From an uncultured Prevotellaceae bacterium (GTDB lineage Bacteria > Bacteroidota > Bacteroidia > Bacteroidales > Muribaculaceae), in NCBI GenBank assembly GCA_900318065.1, contig ONIY01000007.1, positions 1-64,000 of the forward strand: a stretch of DNA of 64,000 nt, written 5' to 3'. Within the stretch, counting starts at the first letter, position 1. Every line of letters starts with the position of its first letter. Positions 1-8,820 of the stretch are shown piece after piece. The notes beneath the pieces are model-generated. The model worked only from the letters and a program-made list of their open reading frames with translations. It was not told the origin of the DNA and made no database searches. A program made the translations under genes and the position numbers.

Positions 1-1335
1 ATCATCCCTAACTACTGCGCCAAACTTGACGCGGAGACAGGAAAGTACCACGAGAACAAGAAGGCTCTTGACGACTATCTCGTGTCGCTGGAGCGCAAGA
101 TACGTCTGGAGTCGAACCGTGCGGAATATGAGCGTCTGATCAAGGAGGATGAGAGGCTGTCACGTGAGATTGCGACAGCACAGGAGTATGACATAGCGAG
201 GGTGCAGGGTGCAGTGGACACTCACAGCGGTAGTGGACGCTACGAGATGAAGGAGGCTGTGGCGCACGCCTACGGCGCAAGCATGACCGCCAACGGCCAA
301 ATTACCGGTGTGCCTGACTCAAAGCAAGTCAGGCAGCTGAAGGGGCAGCGTGCAGCCGTGAGGGCACAGATTGACCGTCTGGTGAGATACGCCGGAAAGG
401 AGAACCTTATCAGCACTGAGTCAACTTCCGTGACTGAGCCGGTTATTGTTGATCCGTCATACACTCCTGGAGGTGGAGGAAACGGTGGGAATGGTGGAAA
501 CGGAAGAAACCACAGCAGCCGCAGCCATAGCAGCCGAAGTCACAGCGGCAGCAGCGGGTCTCAGAAAAAAGAGGACAAGTTTGCTGCCGAGAAGTCATGG
601 CGTGAGCGTGAGGAGGCTCTGGCAAGGATTGACTATGCCATCGGCGAGGACAACTACGAGGAGCACACACAGCGTATGCTGAAAATCGAGGAGGAGTTCT
701 ACCGCAAGCAGCTCGCGCATACCGACCTTGAGGGCAACGAGCGTGTAGTGATAGAGGCGCATCTTTATGAGACTCTGAAGAAGCAGATGGATGAGGCGAA
801 CAAGCAGTCCATCGAGGAGGAGAAGCGTGCCTACGCCATCCGCAAGGCTGAGCTTCAGCAGTCTTACCTCGACAACAAGATCTCCACCGAGACATACAAC
901 GAGGAGATGACACGGATTGAGCTGGAGCATCTGAAGAACATACAGGACATCTACCGTGACCAGGCACTGGCACCGATAACTGAGTGGCAGGAGACAAAGG
1001 ACAAAGCTGAGCAGATGATGCTCGAGAACTACAACGGCAATGTGGACCTGTTCAACAGACCGATTATTGACGCATACGCGCTGACACAGGCTGGATGGTC
1101 TGGCAATCCCGAGAAGGAGGGAGAGGCTGTGGCTACTGTCTATTCCTCGCAGTACGGCATCAAGGACAGTGAGGGGAATGTTCGGGAGATACTGGTGACT
1201 CCAATCCTTCCTGACGGCTCGGTGCTGACAGAGAAAGAGCTGAAGGACTATGTGTATAACACTCTGCAAGGCGCGGAGGACATCCTCGCCGCCGATGACA
1301 AAGGTCTCTCGCCGCCGATGACAAAGGTCTTGTGA
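1..1335 (+). CDS. Phage tail tape-measure protein, N-terminal part (5' end outside window, frameshifted)
   Basis: The reading frame is open from base 1, so the gene begins left of the window; the first in-frame start-like codon (GTG, 82) is probably internal. The protein is highly charged and mostly predicted coiled coil (Glu/Lys/Gln-rich stretches), with a Gly/Ser/His-rich linker around 470-560. This is the look of a siphovirus tape-measure protein, which fills the tail tube and sets its length. The frame ends at 1335 only because a 23-bp tandem duplication shifts it; the natural continuation is the next CDS. Function is inferred from composition, length and neighbours, not from a catalytic motif. 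Confidence 0.6.
   Translation: MIPNYCAKLDAETGKYHENKKALDDYLVSLERKIRLESNRAEYERLIKEDERLSREIATAQEYDIARVQGAVDTHSGSGRYEMKEAVAHAYGASMTANGQITGVPDSKQVRQLKGQRAAVRAQIDRLVRYAGKENLISTESTSVTEPVIVDPSYTPGGGGNGGNGGNGRNHSSRSHSSRSHSGSSGSQKKEDKFAAEKSWREREEALARIDYAIGEDNYEEHTQRMLKIEEEFYRKQLAHTDLEGNERVVIEAHLYETLKKQMDEANKQSIEEEKRAYAIRKAELQQSYLDNKISTETYNEEMTRIELEHLKNIQDIYRDQALAPITEWQETKDKAEQMMLENYNGNVDLFNRPIIDAYALTQAGWSGNPEKEGEAVATVYSSQYGIKDSEGNVREILVTPILPDGSVLTEKELKDYVYNTLQGAEDILAADDKGLSPPMTKVL
1285..1330. repeat. Perfect 23-bp tandem duplication inside the tape-measure gene
   Basis: Two identical 23-base copies (1285-1307 and 1308-1330) lie head to tail. Because 23 is not a multiple of three, the second copy moves the reading frame. 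Removing one copy joins the frames at 82-1335 and 1332-2633 into one protein that reads ...DDKGLVISVDVSADG... across the junction. Confidence 0.95.
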
Positions 1336-2633
1336 TATCTGTTGATGTGTCTGCCGACGGCAAGGCCGGAGAAGAGCTGCACCTGCTGCAGGAGGCATAC
1401 TACATGGCGAAGCCCGAGGTGGACAGTAAGGCGTGGAACGACTTCCTCAATGCCGAGGCCGCGTACCAGGACAGGCTGATACAGGAACAGATAAAGAAAC
1501 AGCAGGAAGCGGAAGAGGAACTGCTGAAGCACCAGGCTGAACTGAAGAAGATCAAGGACGAATACTTCGGGAACAACGCGGTGGAGGACAAGCAGGAGTT
1601 CGACAAGGCTATGGCGCTGCTTGACGAGCAGTACAAGGCAGAGCTGGAGATGGTGGGCGACAACGCCAAGGAGAAACTCCGCATAGAGGAGGCATACGAG
1701 AAAGCGAAGCTCGCCCTGAAGAAGAAATACCACCAGCTCAACGAGGAGGACAACCTCAACTTTATGCAGAAGTTCAACAAGGACGCTCAGGATTGGCTGG
1801 AGTCGGACGTGGGCAAGGCAGTCACCAAATCCATCGACGCTGTGTCATCGGGAATGTCCTCGCTGTTCTCGCAGCTGCGCTCGCTGATGCAGGCCGAGAT
1901 GGAGATGGAGGTGGCCGCTGTGGAGAAGAAGTATGACCGTGAGATAGAGGCGGCACAGGGCAATGCATACATGACAAAGCAACTTGAGAAGAAGAAACAG
2001 CAGGAGGTGAAGAAGATCAAGGATGAGGCGAACCGCAAGATGTACGCCATGGAGGTGATGCAGGCCCTGGCACAGACTGCCACGGCTGCCATCAACGCCT
2101 ACTCATCGGCTGCAGCCATTCCTTTAGTGGGCTACATTATCGCTCCTGTAGCGGCGGCTATGGCACTGGCGGCAGGTATGGTGCAGGTGGCTGCAATCAA
2201 GAAGCAACAGCAGCAGTCGGCTTCGGAAGGATACGCAAAGGGTGGCTTCACAAAGCCTGGTGCAGTGGACGAGGTGGCTGGAGTCGTGCATGCCGGGGAA
2301 TGGGTGGCTTCGCAGAAACTGCTCGCCTCGCCTGTGGCACGTCCGCTGATAGAGGCACTGGACTATGCGCAGCGCACTAACACTATCGGTTCTCTTCGTG
2401 GCAGTGATGTGTCACGCTCTATAACGGCACCAGCAGCTATCGCCAATATGCAACCGCAGGTGATAATACAAGAGAATGCGGAACTGCGAGAGGCAATTAA
2501 GAGGCTGAACGCTCGATTGGATGAGCCGTTTGTAACCGTGAACACCGTGACAGGTGATCTCGGTATCAAACAGGCACAGGAAAGTTACCAACGATTGATG
2601 AATAATAAATCACCGAAAAGTAAGAGAAAATGA
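1332..2633 (+). CDS. Phage tail tape-measure protein, C-terminal part
   Basis: This 433-residue frame continues the upstream gene after the 23-bp duplication; its first codon (GTG) is an artefact of the frameshift. It contains long Glu/Lys/Gln-rich coiled coils (about residues 45-240), a hydrophobic Ala-rich stretch (about 246-289, ending near KKQQQQ) and a Gly-rich segment (YAKGGFTKPG) that tape-measure proteins of Bacteroidales phages often carry. Hydrophobic segments are usual in tape measures, which may enter the membrane at DNA ejection. Unless frameshifting rescues it, full-length tape measure is not made and the tail would be defective. Confidence 0.6.
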   Translation: MISVDVSADGKAGEELHLLQEAYYMAKPEVDSKAWNDFLNAEAAYQDRLIQEQIKKQQEAEEELLKHQAELKKIKDEYFGNNAVEDKQEFDKAMALLDEQYKAELEMVGDNAKEKLRIEEAYEKAKLALKKKYHQLNEEDNLNFMQKFNKDAQDWLESDVGKAVTKSIDAVSSGMSSLFSQLRSLMQAEMEMEVAAVEKKYDREIEAAQGNAYMTKQLEKKKQQEVKKIKDEANRKMYAMEVMQALAQTATAAINAYSSAAAIPLVGYIIAPVAAAMALAAGMVQVAAIKKQQQQSASEGYAKGGFTKPGAVDEVAGVVHAGEWVASQKLLASPVARPLIEALDYAQRTNTIGSLRGSDVSRSITAPAAIANMQPQVIIQENAELREAIKRLNARLDEPFVTVNTVTGDLGIKQAQESYQRLMNNKSPKSKRK

Positions 2634-2645
2634 AAAAAGAATTAT

Positions 2646-2653
2646 TAACTTTG
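2646..2653 (+). promoter_or_regulatory. Bacteroidales -7 box (TAACTTTG) driving the cargo gene
   Basis: TAACTTTG matches the TAnnTTTG consensus exactly and lies 34 bases before the ATG at 2688. No clear TTG is seen at -33. It starts the AT-rich cargo segment independently of the tail operon. Confidence 0.5.
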
Positions 2654-2687
2654 CAGCTACACTAAATAATAAATAATAACTTCGAAA

Positions 2688-3755
2688 ATGAGATATATAA
2701 AAAAGGATTATGGCAATCGACAAGTTCATCTAGGCCTTATGGCATACTGTAATAAAGGTGACAAGTTTGGTTTATTGTATGGAGTTCGAAAAGCTCCATA
2801 TGATGGTAAGGAACAATATTATGAGAGTAAATTATTCTATTTTGATAAAGAAACAGATCTTGAAATTACACAAAATACATTAGTTTCATATCTGTCATAT
2901 GATTACAATGGATTCACTGCTAAGGTTGATTATGTATATCCTGTGTCTTCATTAGTAAGGATAAACGATAAAAGAAGTTCTCTTAGGGCAGATGGTGTGA
3001 ATCACGATGATGAAACTTGGAAATTAATAAACGAAGGTATACCATATTTTGATTATGAGCCGTATCGCAACTATTGTATATACTATCCTATAATTGAAAA
3101 TAATATATGTACAATATGGCGAGGACTTTTTGGATGCGGAATATATATGATGAAAGAGGCTCATATATATGAGATGTATAAAGAATTGACAAATATAAAT
3201 TATTTAGGATGGCCCACTTTGGATGAAATAACAAATGCTATAATAAAATTCCAAAAGCATATTGATTCTATTAATGCTTTTGACATTATGGAAACATATA
3301 AAATTATGAAAATTGGGCGTTATATTAGCAGACCAGGAAAGGATGATCATTACTTTGAAGAGTTATATCAGAGTCTACCATATGATGATAAGTTTCTTGC
3401 ATATCTACTTCCTCAAAAACAAGAAAATATTTTTCTTGATAATGATGCTTATCTTAGCGATGGATATAGAGATGGTGTTTGTATACTTGAGAAAGAAACA
3501 AGAAACGCAATAGAGAAAGCAAAAGCAGAATACTCAAAAGAAAAACATCTTGCATTCCTAATTAACGACTATTATACTGAGGTTCTGAAGAAAAAAGAAA
3601 GATCTGAATTCTTAAATAAGAGTATTCAGGACGAATTTTGCGTAAATGAAGCAAGCAAGTTTGCTTCCATATTTAAAGGCAAAATCACTGAAAAGTTCAT
3701 TTCACTTGTAAATGACTATAATAAAAGCACAGAAAAGGGACCTCTTAATATTTGA
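2688..3755 (+). CDS. Unknown AT-rich prophage cargo (moron) protein
   Basis: A 355-residue soluble protein that I do not recognise; no signal peptide, membrane segment or catalytic motif stands out. It is rich in Tyr, Asp, Ile and Lys, and its codons are far more AT-rich than those of the tail genes on either side. It has a -7 promoter box upstream and, after a second small gene, a strong terminator, so it is an autonomous unit inserted between two tail genes. That is the usual form of a moron, which often carries superinfection exclusion, defence or host-fitness functions. The function here is unknown. Confidence 0.6.
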   Translation: MRYIKKDYGNRQVHLGLMAYCNKGDKFGLLYGVRKAPYDGKEQYYESKLFYFDKETDLEITQNTLVSYLSYDYNGFTAKVDYVYPVSSLVRINDKRSSLRADGVNHDDETWKLINEGIPYFDYEPYRNYCIYYPIIENNICTIWRGLFGCGIYMMKEAHIYEMYKELTNINYLGWPTLDEITNAIIKFQKHIDSINAFDIMETYKIMKIGRYISRPGKDDHYFEELYQSLPYDDKFLAYLLPQKQENIFLDNDAYLSDGYRDGVCILEKETRNAIEKAKAEYSKEKHLAFLINDYYTEVLKKKERSEFLNKSIQDEFCVNEASKFASIFKGKITEKFISLVNDYNKSTEKGPLNI

Positions 3756-3851
3756 AAAATTCAATAATTTTTCTTTGTGATTTCGATTTTTCTTTATTTA
3801 TTTGTGTTGCATTCATGCATGACACTTATTATTAATAAAAAATTATATATT

Positions 3852-4097
3852 ATGAATAGTATTCCAATTAAATGTAACACAAGAGGCTTAATTAATATTG
3901 ACAATTTTACCATCGCTAATGGTATAAGTATTGTTCTTTTAAATGAAAAACAAACTCCTATTGCAAGATATGAGTTTAATTGTGAAAGATTATCAAAACT
4001 AACAACAATTATGTATGATGCCAATAATGCTCGAATACATTTTTATAGTGACATAATCCCAACTATGATCTATGAGATTAACAATTTAGATATATAG
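3852..4097 (+). CDS. Small unknown cargo protein
   Basis: An 81-residue protein read from the ATG at 3852; an earlier ATTG-type start at 3777 would add a hydrophobic N-terminal stretch (about 25 residues), so the start is uncertain. It is AT-rich like the preceding gene and followed 20 bases later by a terminator, so both form the same cargo unit. No family recognised. It could be a partner (for example an antitoxin or immunity protein) of the 355-residue protein, but only position suggests this. Confidence 0.4.
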   Translation: MNSIPIKCNTRGLINIDNFTIANGISIVLLNEKQTPIARYEFNCERLSKLTTIMYDANNARIHFYSDIIPTMIYEINNLDI

Positions 4098-4117
4098 CAA
4101 CGTCTTTTGAAAGCATA

Positions 4118-4159
4118 AGTGATTGGTTTACATTTGCATTGTAAATCAATCGCTTTTTT
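4118..4159 (+). terminator. Rho-independent terminator of the cargo cassette
   Basis: Arms at 4118-4132 and 4140-4154 pair over 15 bases with G-T wobbles, followed directly by a run of T. The T-run touches the ATG of the next tail gene at 4160, so the tail gene needs read-through or another promoter. Confidence 0.75.
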
Positions 4160-6100
4160 ATGATACTTACAATTAACGGACAACAGGTTGCGCTGAAGAA
4201 AGGTGCATCGATAGAATACGTCTCGGAGAACCGCATATTCACGGATGCAGATGACTACAGCATGGAGATTGAGCTGCCTCTGGCGGGATGCTCACAGAAC
4301 CTCGCAGTGTTTGGACTGCTGATAAGAAAGGACGTAGATGTTGAAACCATCTACTATGACGCTGTGCTGCAGGACACGAACTTCTACAAGCGAGGTGCTG
4401 TGGTGATAACTGAGATTACTCACGAGTATGTGAAAGTGCAGTTTCTCGAGAAAAGATCTTATCAGAACTTCTTTCCTCGCTTCGACGAGAAGTACATCAA
4501 TGAACTTGACCTCGGGAATTGGCCGAGTCTGACTCCATCAAACATAACGCCTCAGCAGATGTGGTCCCGATGGCAGGACTACACGGCACTTCCATGGGTA
4601 AACAACTCGACTGGCGTTCTGCAGAACTGCGTGAAGTGGAACAGCTCGCAGAACCGATATGAATGGAAAACAGAAGGGGATAATGACGATGACTTGGACT
4701 ATTCAAAAGGTTACTCATTCCAGCCGAACCTGCTGTGGCTGACCAAGAAGATATGCGACGCTCTCGGTTATACATACGACTTCTCTATGTGGGAGAACAG
4801 TATATACAAGTACCTTATTGTAATGAACACCACTCCTTATGTGTGGTCATCAGGCAAATGGGCGACTGCACTACCTCATTGGACAATCAACGAGTTCTTT
4901 ATGGAACTGGAGAATCTGCTTCTCTATGAATTCGACATCGACCACAAGAAAGGTCATATCAGCTGTTCCAAGACGCAGGAAAATGTGGAGTCGGCAGGGA
5001 GTGTACTCATAGAGCAAGTGGTGGATGAGTTCTCTGTGGAGGTGGACACGGAAGATGAGGATGATTATAAGGCTATGCTGAACCGTGGATATGCGAAAGG
5101 TGGCCACCGTTTGGACAACTTCTATTCATGTGAGTGGTACATCCATCGGCTCACAAAGCCTGACGGCACTGTGAAATGCACGGAATACGAGACGCTGGCG
5201 CAGCTGCTTACCCACAGACTGAAGCAGGACTGCATAAGCGACAACACCGAGCCTCGTGGAAGCAACTTATATCCTGGCGGCAAATGGGGCTTGCACCATG
5301 CGCAGGACGTAGACACTTACTTCGTGGTGGAAGTGGTGGAAAGGATTGAATACCGCACACAAGGTGGCAATGTATTCGAGACTTGGGGCAATGTGTGCCG
5401 ACTGGTGCCGGTGAACCGATTCGGAAATCTCATCCTTGACGAGGAGAACCGCGACAACATTGAAGAATTGAGAATTGTTCCTGTGTGCATCGATGCCACA
5501 GATAGAGATAAAGGACCAATAACATTCCTGGAGTGTGGAGACTTCGGCAATGATGCTGACACTGGTCCAGCACATCATTCGCATAACCCGAACAATCCAT
5601 TCCTCTCTGACTATGCAGATATAGACGAGGTGATTCAGTTCGGGGCATGCCGCACTGTAGGCAATGGTGAAAGGGAGGCGAAGGATGAGATATTCAGCAA
5701 CCTGAATGTGGCATTCTGGGATGGAGCGACTGCAATGTTCCCGCCACATCTGCCACATCCGTGGATAGACTCTTTTGACACGGATTATTCTTACGTGACA
5801 CAGAACACCGACTCACCACAAGGTACGCTGACAATAACATGGAGAGCTATATATGCAAACCATCCCTTCTCGCTGCGCATCAACAACCAGGCATACGGAC
5901 AAGGGGTGGAGCGCACCTCGTTCACTAACATTGACCGAAAGAAGAAATACACATTCTCCTTCCTTGCCAAAGAGATTCCTAATGTCCGCTCCACCTTCTT
6001 CATCGACGGAAAGAAATACCTCTGCGTAAAGATAACGGCCCAGTTCAATGAAGAAGGTATGTCAAATCTTTTGAAGGGAGAGTTTTATAAGGTAATATAA
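4160..6100 (+). CDS. Phage tail / baseplate-like structural protein
   Basis: A 646-residue protein directly after the tape-measure and cargo genes, in the place where phages keep distal-tail and baseplate-hub proteins. The N-terminus (MILTINGQQVALKKG) starts with short beta strands, and the whole protein is beta-rich with many aromatic residues and no signal peptide or membrane helix. Base composition matches the tape-measure gene rather than the cargo. No enzymatic motif is seen. The call rests on position and overall look; it is the last structural gene before the integrase, and no fibre, lysin or holin gene follows it here. Confidence 0.5.
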   Translation: MILTINGQQVALKKGASIEYVSENRIFTDADDYSMEIELPLAGCSQNLAVFGLLIRKDVDVETIYYDAVLQDTNFYKRGAVVITEITHEYVKVQFLEKRSYQNFFPRFDEKYINELDLGNWPSLTPSNITPQQMWSRWQDYTALPWVNNSTGVLQNCVKWNSSQNRYEWKTEGDNDDDLDYSKGYSFQPNLLWLTKKICDALGYTYDFSMWENSIYKYLIVMNTTPYVWSSGKWATALPHWTINEFFMELENLLLYEFDIDHKKGHISCSKTQENVESAGSVLIEQVVDEFSVEVDTEDEDDYKAMLNRGYAKGGHRLDNFYSCEWYIHRLTKPDGTVKCTEYETLAQLLTHRLKQDCISDNTEPRGSNLYPGGKWGLHHAQDVDTYFVVEVVERIEYRTQGGNVFETWGNVCRLVPVNRFGNLILDEENRDNIEELRIVPVCIDATDRDKGPITFLECGDFGNDADTGPAHHSHNPNNPFLSDYADIDEVIQFGACRTVGNGEREAKDEIFSNLNVAFWDGATAMFPPHLPHPWIDSFDTDYSYVTQNTDSPQGTLTITWRAIYANHPFSLRINNQAYGQGVERTSFTNIDRKKKYTFSFLAKEIPNVRSTFFIDGKKYLCVKITAQFNEEGMSNLLKGEFYKVI

Positions 6101-6134
6101 GGAACCCACTTATTATTAATAATTCCATCACTTT

Positions 6135-6161
6135 GAGACTGCAAAAATGTGGTCTCTTTTT
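6135..6161 (+). terminator. Terminator after the tail gene
   Basis: GAGAC and GTCTC arms (6135-6139, 6152-6156) around a 12-base loop, followed by TTTTT. It lies 35 bases after the tail gene's stop. Confidence 0.5.
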
Positions 6162-6182
6162 GTTATGTTTTGAACTTGTTGC

Positions 6183-6342
6183 TTCACATACAACATCATT
6201 ATATGCATCACAAAGAACATCGCTAATACCATCACCATTTCCACCACCTTAAATTAATATAGAAGCACAGACAACATCACATGATGCGTCACATACAACA
6301 TCGCACATCACATCACAAACTCCATCACTGATTCCATCACCT
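6183..6342. repeat. Two imperfect ~54-bp direct repeats rich in CATCA
   Basis: The blocks at about 6183-6235 and 6289-6342 share a TCACATACAACATC start, a central ATCACAAA and a CCATCACC end, separated by about 106 bases start to start. They fill the 306-bp non-coding gap between the last tail gene and the integrase. They could be protein-binding (arm-type) sites or debris; nothing decides this. Confidence 0.5.
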
Positions 6343-6351
6343 ATTGTTGGC

Positions 6352-6386
6352 AAAAAAGACTGCACTTTTTTGATTTAAGTACAGCC
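6352..6386 (-). terminator. Terminator of the integrase gene
   Basis: On the minus strand GGCTGTAC pairs with GTGCAGTC (two wobbles) and is followed by TTTTTTG. It lies 20 bases past the integrase stop. Confidence 0.6.
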
Positions 6387-6406
6387 TTTTCTGCATAGTT
6401 GAAAGT

Positions 6407-7642
6407 TTACTTCTTTTTGTATAGAACCCAATCAAGCACTTTACGATTTGCGTCATCCACTTTTTGCTGGTCAAAGTCTATATATATGTCTGTTACAGTG
6501 TTTCCACCATGCCCCAAAGCATGGGCTATGGTGTCACGTGGTATGTCCAGACTGGATGCTATTGTCGCCCATGAGTGACGTGCCCAATATGATGAGATAT
6601 TTGGAAATAAGGGCTTTCGCTCTTTCTTTCCTCCCAATCCACTACGTTTCAATGGCCCGATGTTCTTCAAGGCATTGTTCATGTGCTTGGTGAAGTCATG
6701 ATAGTCATTATATCCATCCAGGATGTTAAGCAACCAATTCTTGCCTCTGTATTTCTCGATGATTTCCATAGCTTCCTTCTCAACTTTAATGGAATATAAG
6801 CGTTTAGTCTTTGCTCGATGGTAGTTGATTCTGCCATTGGAAATCTCTTTAAGGTGACAGAGATCAATGCTGTTGATTCCTATAAGCATGAACATCAGCT
6901 TGAACATGTCTAGATACTTCTGTGCATACTTTTCGCAAGGATAATTGATTAGCATCCTCAAATCCTCAACTTTCAAATTGCGTTTTGCAGTTGCCACTGG
7001 ACGAATCTTAAAACGTCTGAAAGGATAAGCGGTTGTAATATCCTCATCAATAGCTTCATTGAAAACAGCACGGATGTTGCGGAAATGAATGTTTCTGGCA
7101 TTTTGCGAAGGTGATGTCTCAGACAAGAATTTCTCAAACGAAGTGAGCCAATCTTTGGTTATGTCTTCGAATTTTAGTTTGGTAAGATGCTCACCCTCAA
7201 AGATCTCCATGCGTGAATAAGTGTGCATATAGATTTTGCGGGTACTTGGTTGTTTGCTGTCAGCGAACTTCAAAAACCTTGTTGAGAAAAGATTCTTGTA
7301 TTCAGTAATTTCTTTCTCCTTTTCCGCTTTCTCAGGATGTATAAGCTGGTCAATATGCTTCTTGATATCAACAGCTGTCATTGAAGCGATTTTCCCTTCA
7401 CTAACTAGTGAGAGGATTCCATAATCAACCTTCTGCTTAACACCTGAGATGTAGACATTAAGCTTCATCTGCTCTGGGTGATTAATCACCTTCAACTTTT
7501 TGCAATCCCATTGATAGGTAAAAATCTTTGAGTTTAGTGACACATAGACAGTCTTATGCCTATGAGCGATTGCAATTTTCAAAACACTGGGTTTGCCAGG
7601 TTTTGTTCTCCGGTCATCTAAAAAAATCCTGGTACTTGCCAT
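6407..7642 (-). CDS. Tyrosine recombinase (phage/element integrase)
   Basis: A 411-residue site-specific recombinase with an N-terminal arm-binding part (about 1-100), a SAM-like core-binding domain (about 115-215) and a C-terminal catalytic domain. Visible catalytic-domain positions: K280 in RAKTKRLYSI, R355 in YWARHSWAT, H378 in ALGHGGNT and the nucleophile Y387 in TDIYIDF. The first Arg position is Asn (N257 in GINSIDLC) and the His three before R355 is Tyr, deviations I associate with Bacteroidales integrases. It is transcribed away from tRNA-Val, whose 3' end is 223 bp upstream and is the probable attachment site. It should catalyse integration and excision of the element at the left of the window. 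Confidence 0.92.
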   Translation of the reverse strand: MASTRIFLDDRRTKPGKPSVLKIAIAHRHKTVYVSLNSKIFTYQWDCKKLKVINHPEQMKLNVYISGVKQKVDYGILSLVSEGKIASMTAVDIKKHIDQLIHPEKAEKEKEITEYKNLFSTRFLKFADSKQPSTRKIYMHTYSRMEIFEGEHLTKLKFEDITKDWLTSFEKFLSETSPSQNARNIHFRNIRAVFNEAIDEDITTAYPFRRFKIRPVATAKRNLKVEDLRMLINYPCEKYAQKYLDMFKLMFMLIGINSIDLCHLKEISNGRINYHRAKTKRLYSIKVEKEAMEIIEKYRGKNWLLNILDGYNDYHDFTKHMNNALKNIGPLKRSGLGGKKERKPLFPNISSYWARHSWATIASSLDIPRDTIAHALGHGGNTVTDIYIDFDQQKVDDANRKVLDWVLYKKK

Positions 7643-7810
7643 AATAAAAAGAGAGGCACTTGCAACTTTATCGCTTTTTTCATTTCAGATTGCACAGAAA
7701 AATGAGCAATCAAATGAGCAATCATTTCACACAAAAAGAATGAAAACATAGGAAAAAGTGTGCATAGTTGCCATTTTTTTTAACGGCTCGCAAGGGTCAA
7801 TTATAAGAGA

Positions 7811-7855
7811 AAATCACTGATAGTCTTGAATTAATCAAATTACTATCAGCGATTT
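7811..7855 (-). terminator. Hairpin downstream of tRNA-Val
   Basis: Arms 7811-7824 and 7842-7855 pair over 14 bases with a single wobble, followed on the minus strand by TTTTCTC-like sequence. It begins 10 bases past the tRNA 3' end and probably ends the tRNA transcript. Confidence 0.55.
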
Positions 7856-7864
7856 AATCTTGGG

Positions 7865-7939
7865 TGGGTGCTGACGGATTCGAACCGCCGACCCTCTGCT
7901 TGTAAGGCAGATGCTCTGAACCAGCTGAGCTAAGCACCC
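7865..7939 (-). tRNA. tRNA-Val (anticodon TAC)
   Basis: The minus strand gives a full cloverleaf: acceptor GGGTGCT paired with AGCACCC, D-arm with AGCTCAGCTGG, anticodon loop CTTACAA, T-arm GGCGGTTCGAATCCG, discriminator A; CCA is not encoded. The 3' half faces the prophage integrase, the common geometry when a tyrosine recombinase uses a tRNA gene as attB; a second copy of the 3' end would be expected beyond the left edge of the window. Confidence 0.97.
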
Positions 7940-8117
7940 ATGCTTTTTTCGAAAAGCGATGCTTTGAACTGTGCAAGTTTTTGCCCACTTTTTTTCAAAA
8001 AAAAGTAAAAAAGTACTCAAAAAAAACTACATAGTCCTGCCCCACCCCTCCTCTTGCCGCACTGCGATGCTGCCGAGTAACATCACAGAGTGTGTGTGTG
8101 AAGTGTGCTTCTCCGTT

Positions 8118-8786
8118 TTACAGCGGTATGCCATTCTCGATGATGGGAAGAATGTCGATGGGCTTGTTGATGATGACATTAGCATGGTTCTCCTTGAGTT
8201 CCTTGACAGGACGGAAGCCCCAGGTGACTCCCACCGAGTCGACACATGCGCGGCGGGCAGCTTCCATATCGATGCCCGAATCGCCCACGTACAAGGTGTC
8301 TTGCTTGGCGACCTTGGCCTGCGAGAGAATCATGAAAATGATCGAGGGGTCGGGCTTGACAGGAACACCCTCCTGCTGCCCTACCACTGCCACCCAGTCG
8401 ATATCGGCAAAGAAATGCCCAATGATTTTCTCGGTTGCCTGCTGGTATTTGTTGCTGGCGACGGCAAGTTTTACGCCCTGCTCTTGAAGCTGATGCAACA
8501 GCTCGGGCATTCCGTCATAGGGCTGAGTGCGGTCGGTATTGTGCTCGTTGTAGTACTGCTTGAAATCGCGCAGCATGGTCTCGACTACCGTCGACTGCTT
8601 GCGGGCATCTTCAGGCAGCGACCTCTCAATGAGTCGCCTCACGCCGTTTCCCACAAAGAACGGATAGCTGGCGATGCTGTGGGTGTGGAAACCATTCTTG
8701 TCGAGGGCAAAGTTCACCGCCTCGCCCAGGTCCTTAATGGTGTTGAGCAAAGTGCCATCGAGGTCAAATATTGCTAACTGCTTCAT
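8118..8786 (-). CDS. HAD-superfamily hydrolase (phosphoglycolate-phosphatase-like)
   Basis: A 222-residue haloacid-dehalogenase hydrolase. Motif I is FDLDGTLLNT at residues 6-15 (nucleophile and acid/base Asp), an alpha-helical cap follows (about 18-85), and motif III/IV is KPDPSII...LYVGDSGIDMEAAR near the C-terminus. Length and layout fit the Gph/PgmB group of small-molecule phosphatases; the substrate cannot be read from sequence. It lies 34 bp downstream of the Omp85-family gene on the same strand and probably shares its transcript. Confidence 0.88.
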   Translation of the reverse strand: MKQLAIFDLDGTLLNTIKDLGEAVNFALDKNGFHTHSIASYPFFVGNGVRRLIERSLPEDARKQSTVVETMLRDFKQYYNEHNTDRTQPYDGMPELLHQLQEQGVKLAVASNKYQQATEKIIGHFFADIDWVAVVGQQEGVPVKPDPSIIFMILSQAKVAKQDTLYVGDSGIDMEAARRACVDSVGVTWGFRPVKELKENHANVIINKPIDILPIIENGIPL

Positions 8787-8820
8787 TTGCTTTATAGTTT
8801 TATTTCTTCTTGTATTTACA

